Part shown: positions 24,404-34,102 of the stretch, piece after piece
Numbering within the stretch: position 1 is the stretch's first letter
Layout of the letters: every line of letters begins with the position of its first letter
Assembly (NCBI GenBank): GCA_029204225.1
Contig: CM055101.1
Location: 28,695,475-28,759,474 of the forward strand
Source: Diphasiastrum complanatum
Taxonomy: Eukaryota; Streptophyta; Lycopodiopsida; Lycopodiales; Lycopodiaceae
Reading direction: 5' to 3'
Length of the DNA stretch: 64,000 nucleotides
Notes under the pieces: model-generated
Database searches by the model: none
What the model saw: the letters and a program-made list of their open reading frames with translations, nothing else
What the model was told of the DNA's origin: nothing
Program-made: the position numbers and the translations under genes

Positions 24404-27400
24404 GATGATGATGAAGCTTTGTACATGTTGGCTGTTCTAACAGAACCAGTTGGAAGCTGATTCAAAAAAAAAGAGAATTAACCAAATTGTACAGAGACTT
24501 CAAGAGCTAAATCCATCTGCAGATCTGGCACCCACAAATCTAGTCTCAAAAGGGTCAACTGAGTCTTCCACGTACATTCAACAGAGACCCGATGTTGATG
24601 GGAATTGGCTTTTAAGGTATTTTTTAAGCAGTCAATTGGTTTTGGGAGGGAAAGGGAAAAGGGGGGGGAAGGGTTGTTAAGTAGATTGTTTTTGTATTTT
24701 TCCTAAGGTTATTTATGTGGCTTAAAAGAGTTATTGAAATGCTAATGGCAGTTTGGCAATGACTTAGACATTAATTGGTTTTGCACAAGATTATCATTTG
24801 GTTAATTTGCCTACTTGATTACAAGTTTGTTGGTATAATTTTTAAAGCACGATATAGTCATAAAAATGGAATTTTTATGAAAATTGCTTTCATGTAAACA
24901 GTTATACCTAAAATCAATCTTGTAATCAATGAATTTTTTCGTTTTTCTAGGCAAATGGCAACTGATGAAGTTCCCACTATGGGGGACAATTTTCTCGGTT
25001 CACAAGAAATCGCCTGGTTTCACCCAATGGGGGTGTCCTACTTGACTCAAGCTCATTGCTACACACTTTAAGCAAGGCAGCATTGGAACTCCAAAGTAAC
25101 AAACAAAGGGATAATCAGATGTAGAACTTGTTTAACCAATTGCAAACACTTAATTCACACAACTTGGGCTATCAACCGGATGTTTTCACCGGTGAGAAAA
25201 AATTTAAGCCCCCCGTAGTTGTAGAAGACTGGATAAATCGTTGGTCTAGCTACTTTAGCTTGCACAACGTCCCAGAAGAGAAGCGAATTTCATCAATTTT
25301 ATTGTTTCTTGAGAGCAAGGCCTTCTCATGGTGGAGGAAGCTTCTCGCGAAACCAGTGACATGGGCTGGATTCCTAGAAGAATTCTGTAAGGCGTTTGTC
25401 GCGATTGATGATTCTGAAATGTATATTCGCTTCATTAACTGCCGGATGGGTAGCCGAGAACTGGACACGTATGTCCAAGAGTTCTTGGATTGTTTGGCCA
25501 AGGTGCCACTCTTCAATCGAAAATTGGCACAGCGGCAATTCATTTATGGGTTGATGGTCGAGTGCAAATGGAATGTCCTCCACATGTTGGGAGACGCTAT
25601 TCGAGAAGCTAAAGCCTACAATAGCACCGTGGTTGTTTCACGGAAGAGTATGCACAGCCAATCGGCCCAGAAATCTAAGACTGAAAAATTCTTGATTGAG
25701 AGAGGGTTATGGACATACATGTTAATATGCTCGCCATACTTTACTGCTAGAGTATTTCAATGGTGGCACCTTATTTGATATTGTTTGCATTTGATGTGCA
25801 CTTTTTATGATGTTAGGCATGCCCAAGACATTCATTTGGGCAAACACTATAGCACTGAATGCCATATCGTCAAGTCCACTGCTTTGGTCCCACTCAATGA
25901 ACTCCGTGGATGTGGCAGGTTCTAGCGGCTATGCATGCAAAACATGGCTAGGGCTCGACGCCTCCTTCTAACAAAGTTCACTATGGTCATCGCTTTGGAT
26001 GTGATAGCAGTGACCCAATCCAGACTGGAAATCTCCTTGAAGATCAAGTCAATGGGGTGGGCCGCACATGGAGTCCATACAATGTGAGGGTATGTACGAG
26101 TCAAAATCCTCATCTCAAAGCAATTGGATGCATTGTATGTGATAACCTGCATGACATAAGCGTCCAATATGTTGTATGGCTCCCTCAATCTGCTTGAATA
26201 TGTAGCGCCCAGATCCATCTTGGATGGCACCCCCACAAGAAGAGTCCACTCACTGCCTTCCAAAACATAGTGCCCATTCAACTGGAAATGTGGATGTTGA
26301 CGACCAACTACTCCGAGTGTCAGTCCATCCATCTGCCATGTTGGAGTAGCCAAATACCTTCCAACCTGACCTAAGCTGTTGCAACTGTGTATCAACGAGG
26401 TCGTACACTGCCCTAAGGTGTGTGGTGAGTAAGGCCTCGGTGGTCGGGGGCCTATAGGCTGGGGTGCATGCAGTTACAGCAGTAATCGCATCTTTGAATA
26501 GGTGGGTGTCTGCTATAGCAAATGACAGATTCAAGCCATAGAATTTTCTATCAGCTGCATCATCGTTGCCCCGTCGAAAGGATTGACAAATAGTGCTCTG
26601 AGGCATGGTGGAACGTGAGGTGGATTTGAATATAGGAGGACGAGATGGTGGGGGGTTGCTCGAACATCAGCAACAGGCTCTAGGTGACGAAAATGGGACA
26701 CTACCAGTAGATGAGGGCACTGCTGGAGGTGGAGCCACTATTGATGTGCTAGGCCTGTCAACTGCAGAAGATGTGGAAGGTCTATCAGGTGTAGCAGAAC
26801 TGGAATGTTTGTCAAGATGCTCAAGGTGTGGTGGATGTGATAGGTGTGATAGATGTGGATGGTGGGCTCGTGGAAGCAAAAGGTAACAGCACCTACCTGT
26901 CTGATCCTCTCAAGAATGCTTGGGGGGGCGACCAATGGCCGATGGCTAGAGTGGCCCTAACTAGCAACTGGTGCCCCATCAGGTGTGGGTGCTATAGGAG
27001 CTGTTGTGCCCAACCGTGAGTAAGTCTCAATTATACGATGCCGCTCCACCTCTAGAACCATGGGGCAATCGTGTATGCTAATTGTGGCCCCCTCAGATGC
27101 ATCGACAAAATGAGCCCTCACCCTTGTGACCGTGCTGGAGTAATTAGAAAGGCAAAAGGGACATTTCCAGCACTTTAGCGCCAATCCCACCATATCTACC
27201 CCCTCATCCTGTAAAAGCTGTACCTCATCCCAATATGATAGCTTAGGCATGATGCAACCTAAACTTGAAACTCAAAAATCCTCAATAAAAAAAGTGCAAA
27301 CTGTAAATTTGTACCCTAACAACTCTACCACTAAACCTGAAATACAAAATACAAAATACAAAATACAAAACACAAAACAATAAAATAACAAACACTAAAT

Positions 27401-29094
27401 GCCAAACACTAAACACTGAACCATAAAGAGTAATCCCTAAAAAAAATTGCAAAAAAACCCTAAACCTAGCCTACGTAGTGGGATTTTAAAAAATCAACAA
27501 AAACTTGAAAAAAGCAAAAGGGACAGGTTCACGTAGATGAATACATGTGGAAAGAAACGAAACGCACAAAAAAGCAGCTAAATCCCATGCCTACAGGCTG
27601 TTCTATGCTCATCGTGGGAAAAAACTTTTAGAAAAAAACGATATGTAAAAAACTTATGAAATGGGAACTAAAATTTGAAACTATGGTCACTAGGCGATCA
27701 TGCACCTGATCACACTGACATACGACAAACCATGATGACAAAAAACAGGCAACAAATCCATCCCTCAGCTCATCCCCATTCTCCATAAAGGCGCACTTTT
27801 CAGCTTCCAAAACTGTGAAATGCACAATGTGCGACCAGCAGGGATTCTATACACTTTTTTTTTATTTAAAAAAAACTTGTTCCGACCCAGTACGTTCTGG
27901 AATGTACGTCCCGGCCATAATATGAAGGAACGAGCTTCTAAGGTTCTATGATAGCTAGCAGTGCCATGAAAACTGACATTCACTAGTCTAACAGAGAATT
28001 ATGCTTCTATGAGCTTACTTGAGCTTAGCATATGGTCACCAAGTGTAATCAATCACTCCTGAGGCTTATGCCTGCTTCACATGAATGAAATACTTTGCAG
28101 TTGAGATCCAACGATTGAGCTTGGAGTTCAATTCCTTTTTCATCATTCCTTAGAACTTGATGTTAGTTACTTATTTGATGTCTTTGGTTTGAGTTAGTAA
28201 GGCTATCCGATGTCATCGCTTTGTCTTAGTTCTATTCTTTGTGCCATATGCATGGGATGGAACAGGGTGGTTAATAATATTTTTGATGGTTTGTGCAGCT
28301 ATGTCTCACAGTTGTCTGATGAAGATGGTAAAAGTCAATTTCCTGACATTCCAGGCTTGGAGATAAACAACGTGCAGCAAAAGATATGGCACGGCTCCCT
28401 TAATGGAGCATCTAATACGAGTGATGATCAACCTATTTCCACCAAATTGCTGGCACGAAACACAGCTCAAATCAGGTACCAAATAGACTGAAAAATGTAT
28501 GATTGTCTTAAAACAGCTAGCTCCATGGTAATCGTAGAGCAAACTGCCTGCCATGTTATAATGCGACGATCTTTATCATACAGCTTGAGTCTACAGATTC
28601 AGGATATTGTGCCCCTTCACAACTGATAGACAAATTTTCCAGCGACTCCAATCACTTTCAAATTGCTGCTAAAATTGATGCTTCATTGAAATTCTCCTCG
28701 CACAGCTTGATAAACCTTAGGTTGGTTTACTGTTAAATTTAGTGGTTGTGGTACTTCCAGCCACATGGTTGATTACTGTTGTTTCAAATGTTTTTGTCCC
28801 TGCTCAATCTTGTGTTTCAGCTTAGGACTTCTGGGAGTGGTGGAAGTGGCAGTACAAGGAAACTGGGAAGATATGAAAGACAAGCAAACTGCACTCGTAT
28901 CATTTGACACGTTCTCTATTCGTCCTTTGAATTTGTTTGGTACTGTAATTCGTGAGGATCTGCCACCTTTGAACATTCCTGTGCCACGCTCTTTACAACA
29001 GAGTACAGAATGGGAGATCATATATGTAGATGGAGAACTAAGAATCAACAAAGGAAAAGAAAATAGTCTTTACATCTTTAGGAAGATTGATTAA
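10489..29094 (+). CDS. PAP/fibrillin family plastid protein, 12 exons
   Basis: Predicted plastid lipid-associated protein. Proposed exons: 10489-11116, 11453-11541, 11968-12024, 15855-15896, 16173-16223, 17036-17110, 17275-17360, 23873-23999, 24444-24616, 28299-28475, 28643-28720 and 28821-29094. All phases agree, giving about 618 residues. Exon 1 carries a Ser/Arg-rich transit-like N-terminus and a hydrophobic stretch (SLIASGLMLMMPSIQFA) resembling a thylakoid-lumen signal or membrane anchor. The middle is helical and charged (KVRRELERMELKASLLELI). The PAP domain starts near DVDGNWLL and ends with the family's VSFDTFSIRP and YVDGELRINKG motifs. The start is ATG 10489; an upstream TTG in frame is not used. 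The exon 1 donor (GTCCAT) and exon 2 donor (GTGTTA) are weak and could be wrong. Fibrillins bind plastid lipids. This one is longer than typical members (about 250-400 residues), and I do not assign a subfamily. Confidence 0.82.
12230..12680 (+). pseudogene. hAT transposase fragment in intron 3
   Basis: Frameshifted + strand remnant. ITRAQALPQKSKQ is followed by EWHNFKSSSSEVAREIAN and, in another frame, EEAENIVKLCQPILKLLQIV and TMGFVYKLVDLMVERL. This matches the hAT segment between the DUF659 region and the C-terminal dimerisation domain. No TIRs found. Confidence 0.65.
12795..13465 (-). pseudogene. LINE reverse transcriptase, N-terminal part
   Basis: The - strand frames show KARDLDDLESELLIHAADLL, then SSWSTNIIHPIH and GQVGFRARYSITDHIFPLRA, the fingers and early palm blocks of a non-LTR RT. 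The catalytic FADD block is missing. The element is cut on its 3' side near 12790, so this copy has lost its 3' half. Frameshifts separate the pieces. Confidence 0.8.
13466..13799 (-). pseudogene. LINE spacer between endonuclease and RT
   Basis: Degraded stretch in the same orientation joining the endonuclease and RT pieces. Contains a short G tract (about 13565) and no readable motif. Confidence 0.4.
13800..14531 (-). pseudogene. LINE apurinic-type endonuclease domain
   Basis: A 243-codon - strand frame with endonuclease/exonuclease/phosphatase motifs: WLRIDRH, FIADCYFPPE, FLTGDFNAKTA, NVVDHLTGS and LSDHSFLSFN. The Asp-Asn of GDFNA and the SDH near the end are the catalytic signatures. This domain nicks target DNA in LINE retrotransposition. 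The frame is still open, indicating a fairly young copy, but it continues into a broken RT. Confidence 0.9.
14532..15345 (-). pseudogene. LINE ORF1 with coiled coil
   Basis: On the - strand a proline-rich start (about 15345) leads into a coiled coil (FRALRSEVGLLTESLKEERV, then LESKITQHHQEI) and a C-terminal block readable near 14640-14560 as NGTHIYMDDDLTYIQVEERR, like the nucleic-acid-binding end of L1-type ORF1. Frameshifts are present. The element's 5' end coincides with a G18 run and a short GA tract. Confidence 0.7.
15323..15365 (+). repeat. G18 homopolymer followed by short (GA)n
   Basis: Run of 18 G at 15323-15340, then AGCAAGGCA and (GA)8 to 15365, at the 5' end of the - strand LINE. 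Confidence 0.9.
15415..15719. mobile_element. Possible small MITE with 12-bp inverted ends
   Basis: TCGCGATTCTAG at 15415-15426 is exactly inverted as CTAGAATCGCGA at 15708-15719, enclosing about 305 bp. Inside, TTTCAGGTC recurs at 15539, 15560, 15581 and 15617. No coding capacity. Sits in fibrillin intron 3. No target duplication was recognised. Confidence 0.4.
17361..19390. other. Fibrillin intron 7, left part, non-coding
   Basis: AT-rich intron sequence. No transposon proteins seen. A frame extending exon 7 to 17466 is the unspliced read-through. An approximately 170-bp GC-richer patch at 17680-17840 has loosely inverted TAGTATAC motifs of unknown origin. Confidence 0.5.
19391..19834 (+). 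pseudogene. LINE ORF1-like coiled-coil fragment
   Basis: The + strand frame with two stops reads EMMEIATKNKEVKNEIATLQ, then KNYLNIKVRGMPIAKYSR, resembling the coiled coil and RRM-like start of L1-type ORF1. The matching C-terminal block lies at 20448-20575, so the sequence between them interrupts it. Confidence 0.4.
19835..20447. mobile_element. 613-bp segment with perfect 22-bp terminal inverted repeats
   Basis: The left end TGTTATCTAGTGTATCAAAC plus CT is exactly inverted at 20426-20447. Just inside the left end lies a second hairpin: 19851-19862 pairs with 19936-19947 (12 bp) and 19872-19888 pairs with 19910-19926 (17 bp). The remainder is strikingly GC-rich compared with its neighbours. 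No ORF and no clear target duplication. It separates two halves of an ORF1-like frame. It could be a non-autonomous DNA transposon or an inverted duplication. Confidence 0.6.
20448..20575 (+). pseudogene. LINE ORF1-like C-terminal fragment
   Basis: The + strand frame GKVKGTRVFMDDDLDKLQ parallels NGTHIYMDDDLTYIQ of the - strand LINE at 14.6 kb. It ends in a stop at about 20566. Its frame runs back through the right inverted repeat of the neighbouring element. Confidence 0.4.
20576..20919 (-). repeat. 3' LTR-like region of Copia in fibrillin intron 7
   Basis: On the - strand a CTGGTGGG tract is followed at 20919 by TGTTGAAGAG, the expected polypurine/LTR junction. The other LTR end is not located. 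Contains TATTTATAAATAAG (about 20830). Confidence 0.4.
20920..21775 (-). pseudogene. Copia RT end and RNase H fragment
   Basis: The - strand shows LHYCLGVEVWKGK, YAQKILKTFNMQ, STPMD, LYRQLVGSLIYL and then, after a gap and frameshift, RLTTGYCFSLG, TIALSSTEVEYR, LLHCDNQS and RTKHIEVDQHF. These are the RT connection and RNase H of a Copia polyprotein, truncated at about 21780. It is antisense to the host gene inside its intron. Confidence 0.88.
22070..22226. repeat. GC-palindrome cluster
   Basis: GGTGCCGTACCACGGCAC occurs at 22110-22127 and again in 22201-22225, where 11-bp arms (CCAGGTGCCGT / ACGGCACCTGG) flank a 3-bp loop. Related GTGCCA/TGGCAC words lie between. It is embedded in AT-rich sequence with T and A homopolymers. 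Possibly the end of a DNA transposon. Confidence 0.6.
22230..23870. other. Fibrillin intron 7, right part, non-coding
   Basis: No transposon protein or structured repeat recognised. Ends at the acceptor TTGCAG before exon 8. Confidence 0.5.
24050..24330 (-). mobile_element. 5'-truncated LINE 3' end with (TC)n tail
   Basis: On the - strand this is about 220 bp of LINE 3' UTR ending CATTAATAAATC and then (TC)n (24050-24107 as GA). It aligns with the LINE 3' end at 42800-43020 (shared CATGTCAAGTATGTGGTA, GGCATA and GAAACATGTG words). Lies in fibrillin intron 8. Confidence 0.6.
24362..24413 (+). repeat. (GA)n followed by (GAT)n
   Basis: GA array 24362-24399 passing directly into five or six GAT units, close upstream of the exon 9 acceptor at 24443. 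Confidence 0.95.
24950..25778 (+). pseudogene. Ty3/Gypsy gag fragment in fibrillin intron 9
   Basis: The + strand frame 25128-25778 has the retrotransposon gag pattern: FTGEKKFKPPVVVEDWI, ISSILLFLESKAFSWWRKL, WAGFLEEFCKAFV and RFINCRMGSRELDTYVQEF. An in-frame stop at about 25120 separates it from an upstream stretch (LLHTLSKAALELQSNKQRD). No protease or RT follows, because a hAT remnant begins at 25922. Host-exon status was considered and rejected. Confidence 0.8.
25922..27250 (-). pseudogene. hAT-like transposase (BED finger and DUF659)
   Basis: The - strand starts at 27250 with a BED-type zinc finger (CWKCPFCLSNYSSTVTRVRA then HFVDASEGA). A Ser/Pro-rich linker follows, then in two overlapping frames the DUF659 region: TTEALLTTHLRAVYDLV, GWKVFGYSNMADGWTDTR, and QVITYNASNCFEMRIL with PHIVWTPCAAHPIDLIF. 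Frameshifts at about 26300-26400 and the missing C-terminal dimerisation domain make it non-functional. It lies antisense in fibrillin intron 9. Confidence 0.85.
27260..28298. other. Non-coding, hAT outer region and intron end
   Basis: Holds a short AAATAC minisatellite (about 27340-27372) and a GC palindrome cluster ACGTTCTGGAATGTACGT at 27890-27907 in otherwise AT-rich DNA. It may be the outer end of the hAT element. Ends at the exon 10 acceptor TGTGCAG. Confidence 0.45.
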
Positions 29095-29483
29095 AAACAT
29101 GACTTCCAGATGATTTTCATCATTTTTAACAAAATCAATTTTGCAGGTATCTGAGATACTACATTGTAGTGAAAGTGTTGTCATATCCTTATGTCTGCAT
29201 CCTTTAAACTCTCTTCTTTTATAGTTTCCATATAGGATACTTCTTGCTTAAAACTCCAATGCATGGTTAAAGGCTCTCCTTGATAATTTTTTAGTGTATT
29301 CACCCACATAAGTTACATCTTTTCCCATGGCTACATGCAGGGCACATTTGTTGTCCACAGTAGCTTATGGTAGCATACTACAAGAAGCTATCTTGTGCCA
29401 TTTGTTACAGTCATTTTCTATACAAACAAAGGAGGGCTGTTCTTCTTTGACAAGGAGAGTTCCAATGTTCTATAGGCTTATTG

Positions 29484-29484
<1 letters not shown>
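29095..29484 (+). other. 3' UTR and flank of fibrillin gene
   Basis: Follows the TAA at 29092-29094. T-rich sequence without further coding signal. No unambiguous poly(A) signal was singled out. Confidence 0.4.

Positions 29485-29555
<71 letters not shown>
29485..29555 (+). repeat. Compound (TG)n(GA)n microsatellite
   Basis: TG array 29485-29514 passing without interruption into GA 29514-29555. Same architecture as 46915-46991. Confidence 0.97.
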
Positions 29556-29558
<3 letters not shown>

Positions 29559-31700
29559 ACCTTCTATACAAGTTTTCCCCCTCCCCCTCCCACAGAGCTA
29601 CTTGTTTGCATACTAAGAGATCTTTAACCTACTCTTATTGCTTTTACTCCCATAGCCTTCACCTCATAACACGGCTTTTAATATGCAGAGATTAAGTTCT
29701 ATTCTCTCAAAAATATGTAGACATTTAAAATAGTAGTACAACCTTAATTACAAATATTGTAGATAAGTTTTGTGTCTATCAATGGATCCTTTACTAGAGT
29801 ACCAAAGAGGTTAGCACATCAAAACTTACTTAGCATGGAAGAATATCTATCAATTATTCGTACAAGATTTTTAAGCAATGTAAACTTGGGATGCAATTTC
29901 TATTTTGTTTGAAGACATTGTCTTTGAGAGTGATTCTTCATAGCAGCCAACAAAAAATCATTCATCAACGATCATTTGTAGAAGACATTAATTAAGCAAG
30001 TTGATTAAATAGCAAATGTTACAAATTTTTACAGTAGCGCGTTAAGTTATCTCAACTTTCATATACATATACATGTGTTTATGTGTGATATATATACCCT
30101 TGGAAAACAATGTTGAGAAATATTGTCTATCCCTCATACATAAAGTTCAAAATCAAAAATAAATTTGATTTCATTGCCCACATGTTTTTCTCCTACTTTA
30201 AAATAAAACACAAGATCAAACTCCTACAATAGTACCATCCATCTTGTACCCTAGCCATAAGGCATATGATGAAATATAAAATTAAAACCTACACCCTAAT
30301 ACATAGTGCATGAACTTTCTTGTTGCAAAAATCATAGATCAAGCATTTTTTTCCAATATTGAGCACTAATTCTCTATAGGCATTAACATTTATTGCATAA
30401 TATATTAGTTATTCATGCCCATCCTTATTGCATGTGTACAAGCACACCTTATAATAATTTGATAATCATTTTCTTGTAACTAAAACTTTTTTTTTTAATC
30501 AGTTTCATCAAGTTAGGTTCATTAGGGTGGGGCTAAGTGGTGGAGATGTGAGGAAATTTTGGGTATTCATACCTTAATCATGAAAGGAGGAGGTGGCAAT
30601 CTAGTGCCACTTCTCATAATTGTAAAGATCACATCTAGCAACTAACAATGACAACATCACCCTTGCCCAAGTTATGCAAAGTGAAACTACTAGCAATTCT
30701 CTTTCACAACACAATGAAGACCTTAATACCAATGTTATATCCAAAATCAACTCATTGGCTATTCCACACTTGATGAAAATTAATCTTAGTTCCAAATACT
30801 ACAATGAGAGCTCGTCAGTATCATCATTGTAGAGTGACAAACTCGCACTTATAAACATCAAGATGCAATTGGTAGCACTAAGAGACAAGGAATGGCAATG
30901 GGCTTAGAGGTGTTTGATTCGACCGAGGAGAGGACAAAGGACCAAGTGAAATCTTATGATTTTGACAATGGACATGGAGGCATTCCCAATAACACAAGAG
31001 AATCTTGTGAATAATCACATCATTCTTCTTTAGGCAACTTGCAAAATGGTGAAGAGATTGACTAGGATGATCCATTAGAGAGAAGTAGAATAGTTGTAAA
31101 CAAATCTTCTTAAAATTCAATAAATTGTGCATCATTAGAGCATAAATTATCACTCATGACAATCTAAAGCTACTAGACAAGAAATTTGTACAAAAAACTA
31201 GTATCCTTTGCATATTTATCGAGATAAAGTAAATTTTTGAAAAAGAAGCTAAACCTACTCTTTGAAAGGTCATTATTTTTAAGAGAGAGAGTTTTTAAGT
31301 ACAGTGAGAGTTTCTTGGTGAACAACATTGAAAATGTACATACTACAAAATAAAATTTCCGAATGCAATACAGCCCTAACTCCCGATCATGTGATAATCA
31401 TGGGACCACCAATGTGTGGTCAAAGGTGTCCGAGTCATCTCCACCAAAGCCATAACCATGTAATATTTGTTTCATTACGTTTGATTTTAAACTAATGTTG
31501 AAAGTTAGTATCATTAATGTTAGCTACGCAACACTATGTTTCATTGGACGTCTTAATATAATCTTGAATATCATATGTGTTTATGATTAATGACACGTTT
31601 GGCTTTGGCACATACAATTCTTCGACAATGCTTTGAAGCACTGGTAAAAAAATGCCTTTATGCATCTCAATCTCTTAGAAAAACAATTAAACATTTGATC
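29556..31700. other. AT-rich intergenic, nothing recognised
   Basis: About 2.1 kb downstream of the fibrillin gene. Short frames only, no family motif, no tRNA or clear repeat. It ends at a Copia remnant. Confidence 0.5.
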
Positions 31701-31707
31701 AATTTGA

Positions 31708-32420
31708 TCATGAGGTGTGGCCCACCAACAAGAATCCAATTTTTATTCTTTTGAAAAATAAATTTCTAAAAGCATGGACAAATATGCCAAAACACTTAAG
31801 AGATCCTATTATTGAATGATAAGGATACTCACACATTTGCTCCTTCTCTTCGATTGTTTGAGGACATTGGTCCTTCGACATCTTGAGTCCTGGGTCCATC
31901 GGTGAGAGAGCGAATTTGCAATTCATCAGATTATATTTGATTAAGACATTGTGAATGTATCTTTGCTGAGTGATATAAATCAACTTCTATTTTTTGTCTC
32001 TTTGGATTTAAATACCTAGACAGTAATGAGCTTCGCCCAGATCGGTCATGTTGAATTCGGAAGATAGCATTGTCTTAGCAACAATGTGTCATCTACATAC
32101 AAAGTGGTAATAATAAAAGAATGTTGCACTGACTTGAAGTAGACATTAGAATCTGAAGTGCTTGGTTGATAGCCGCGATCGATAAGAAAATTATTGATCC
32201 TTTGAAACCATACTCGAGCGGATTGCTTCAAGCCATAAAGTGTTTTATGGAGTTTACACACATGATTGTGTTTACCTTCGATATTGTAACCTTCAGGTTG
32301 CACCATGTAAATGTCCTCTTTCAAAGCTCCATTAAGATATGCTATTTGTACATCCATTTGATGTATTTCCAAATCTGCAATAGCAGCAAATGACAATAGA
32401 AGTCTGATAGAATAATGTTT
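31708..32420 (-). pseudogene. Copia reverse transcriptase fragment
   Basis: The - strand reads LEIHQMDVQIAYLNGALKED, VCKLHKTLYGLKQSARVWF, TLYVDDTLL and, after a frame break, YIHNVLIKYNL and PMDPGLKMS. The YVDD catalytic box is intact. The fragment stops at about 31700, before RNase H. It continues the integrase frames to the right. Confidence 0.9.
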
Positions 32421-33595
32421 AACTACTGGACTGAAAGTCTCAGTGTAGTCGACAATGTGTACCTGAGAAAATCCTCTGGCAACAAGTCGAGCCTTTCTTC
32501 GATTGATGCTTCCATCTACCTTGTATTTGATTTTGAATAACCATTTGCAATCAACGACATTTCTGCTAGCAAATAATTCGACAATAGTCCAAGTCTGGTT
32601 CTTGATAAGAGATCAATATTCTTTATCCATAGCTTCTTTCCAGAGATCGGAACACAAATGACATCTCTTCCAATGACCACTTTCTTAGTTGAAGGAATAT
32701 AAACTTTGTAAGCCCTGCCCACCTCACTATAACCAACAAAAATACTTTTTCTTGAGGATGGATCCTCTTTTGTCCTATCATCAAGAGTGATGTGGATATA
32801 GCAAATGCATCCAAAAGTTTTGAAAAACTTGACACTCGGCCTCCTACCAAATAAGACCTCAAAAGAGATTTTTCCATCCAATAACACACTCAGCCATCTA
32901 TTGCATAGAAAATTAGCACACAACAAAGCTTGATCCCAATAGGATTTAGGAAGATTTGGCTTTGGCACCTTCACATAAGGTTCTATTCTTCCTCTCGGCC
33001 ACTCCATTTTGTTGTGGTGTCCTTGGGCTTCTGTATTCCCTCTTGATCTCATTGCATCACAAAATGTCTTCAACTTGTTCGAAATGTACTCACCCCCATT
33101 GTCACTCCTCAAGCACTTGATCTTGGTAGAAAATTGAACCTCCCTTGCAATTTTGAACTTGACAAAGACATCAAACACCTAATCTTTGTTTTTTAGTAGA
33201 TACACCCAACAAAATCTACTAAAATCATCAATAAATGTCACGTATATTTTAGCACCTCCATTGCTAATTGTAGTAACACCATACATATCTGAATGCACAA
33301 GTTGAAAAGTCTTACTTGACCTTGATGTAGATCTCTCGTAAGGTAACCTATATGACTTTGATAAAGCACATTGCTCACAAACATGATTCAAGCTTGTTAA
33401 AGAGTTGGGAAGACCAAACACAACTTGCCTCTTTGCCATCACCTCCAATGACTTGTAGTTGAGATGCCCCAATCTCTTGTGCCATACCTCTTGCATTGAC
33501 AATTGCTCCTTTGCCATGCATCCAACTTGGTTAGCAACAATGCAAGCATCAAGTTTGAACAATGTGGTGACCCGGTTATTGCAATTTAGCAATTT
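32421..33595 (-). pseudogene. Copia GAG-pre-integrase, integrase core and C-terminus
   Basis: The - strand shows EVWHKRLGHLNYKSLEV and CEQCALSKSYRLPY (HHCC finger), LVHSDMYGV and FIDDFSRFCWVYLL (first catalytic Asp region), CLRSDNGGEYISNK (second Asp), then a frameshift at about 33030-33000 near the Glu region, then PSKSYWDQALL-like text, GRRPSVKFFKTFGC and VGRAYKVYIPSTKKVVIGRD. The 5' limit is an abrupt change at about 33595. Most of the catalytic layout is legible, but the element has lost gag, protease, RNase H and both LTRs here. Confidence 0.9.
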
Positions 33596-33599
33596 TATG

Positions 33600-34100
33600 A
33601 CTTTTAAACTGTTAAATCTTAAGCCTTTGCCTTTGCCGCTGTGTATAGCCTATTCATTAGCTGCATTCAATGTTGTATGAGTCAAGTATGTATTATGGCA
33701 CTAAGGCTTTTTGTCGCTTAATCTCTGGCATATGGCTATGCCTGGCCTTTACTCTTTAAAGTGATATCTGAACGGTATAGTCTGCACTAAGGTCATTTGC
33801 ACTAAGGCCATTTGTAACTTACTGCGGTAATGCTCATGAAAGGTTCAGCCTTCGTTCTTATGATTGTTTCCTAAGACATATACCACTATATTAATGCCAA
33901 GATGCTTTTCAATGGCTTATGATAAAGACACCTTTGTTCTTCTTTTTGGAAGAGCATAAGCAGGGCATTCAGTTAGGGCATGTGCCATTCCCTTATGCAG
34001 ATCTGGCAGCAGCTGCTCTCCATCTCTTAGTGCAGCTCAACACCCTCTTCACGCATGTCAGCAGTGGTTATCCAAGATAGTAAAGCAGATCCCTAGCAAC
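33600..34100. repeat. Spacer between opposite Copia fragments
   Basis: Contains a short tandem motif GCACTAAGGYCATTTG (about 33784-33816, two close copies and a third at about 33698). Otherwise unrecognised. May be LTR or solo-repeat debris. Confidence 0.3.
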
Positions 34101-34102
34101 CC

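Noticed and set aside
24951-25074. Extra fibrillin exon after exon 9
   Set aside because: A TTTCTAG acceptor and short frame exist, but exon 9 joins exon 10 in phase and the region leads into a Gypsy gag.
26605-26886. Gly/Cys-rich + strand frame
   Set aside because: It is the antisense shadow of the Ser/Pro-rich linker of the hAT transposase.
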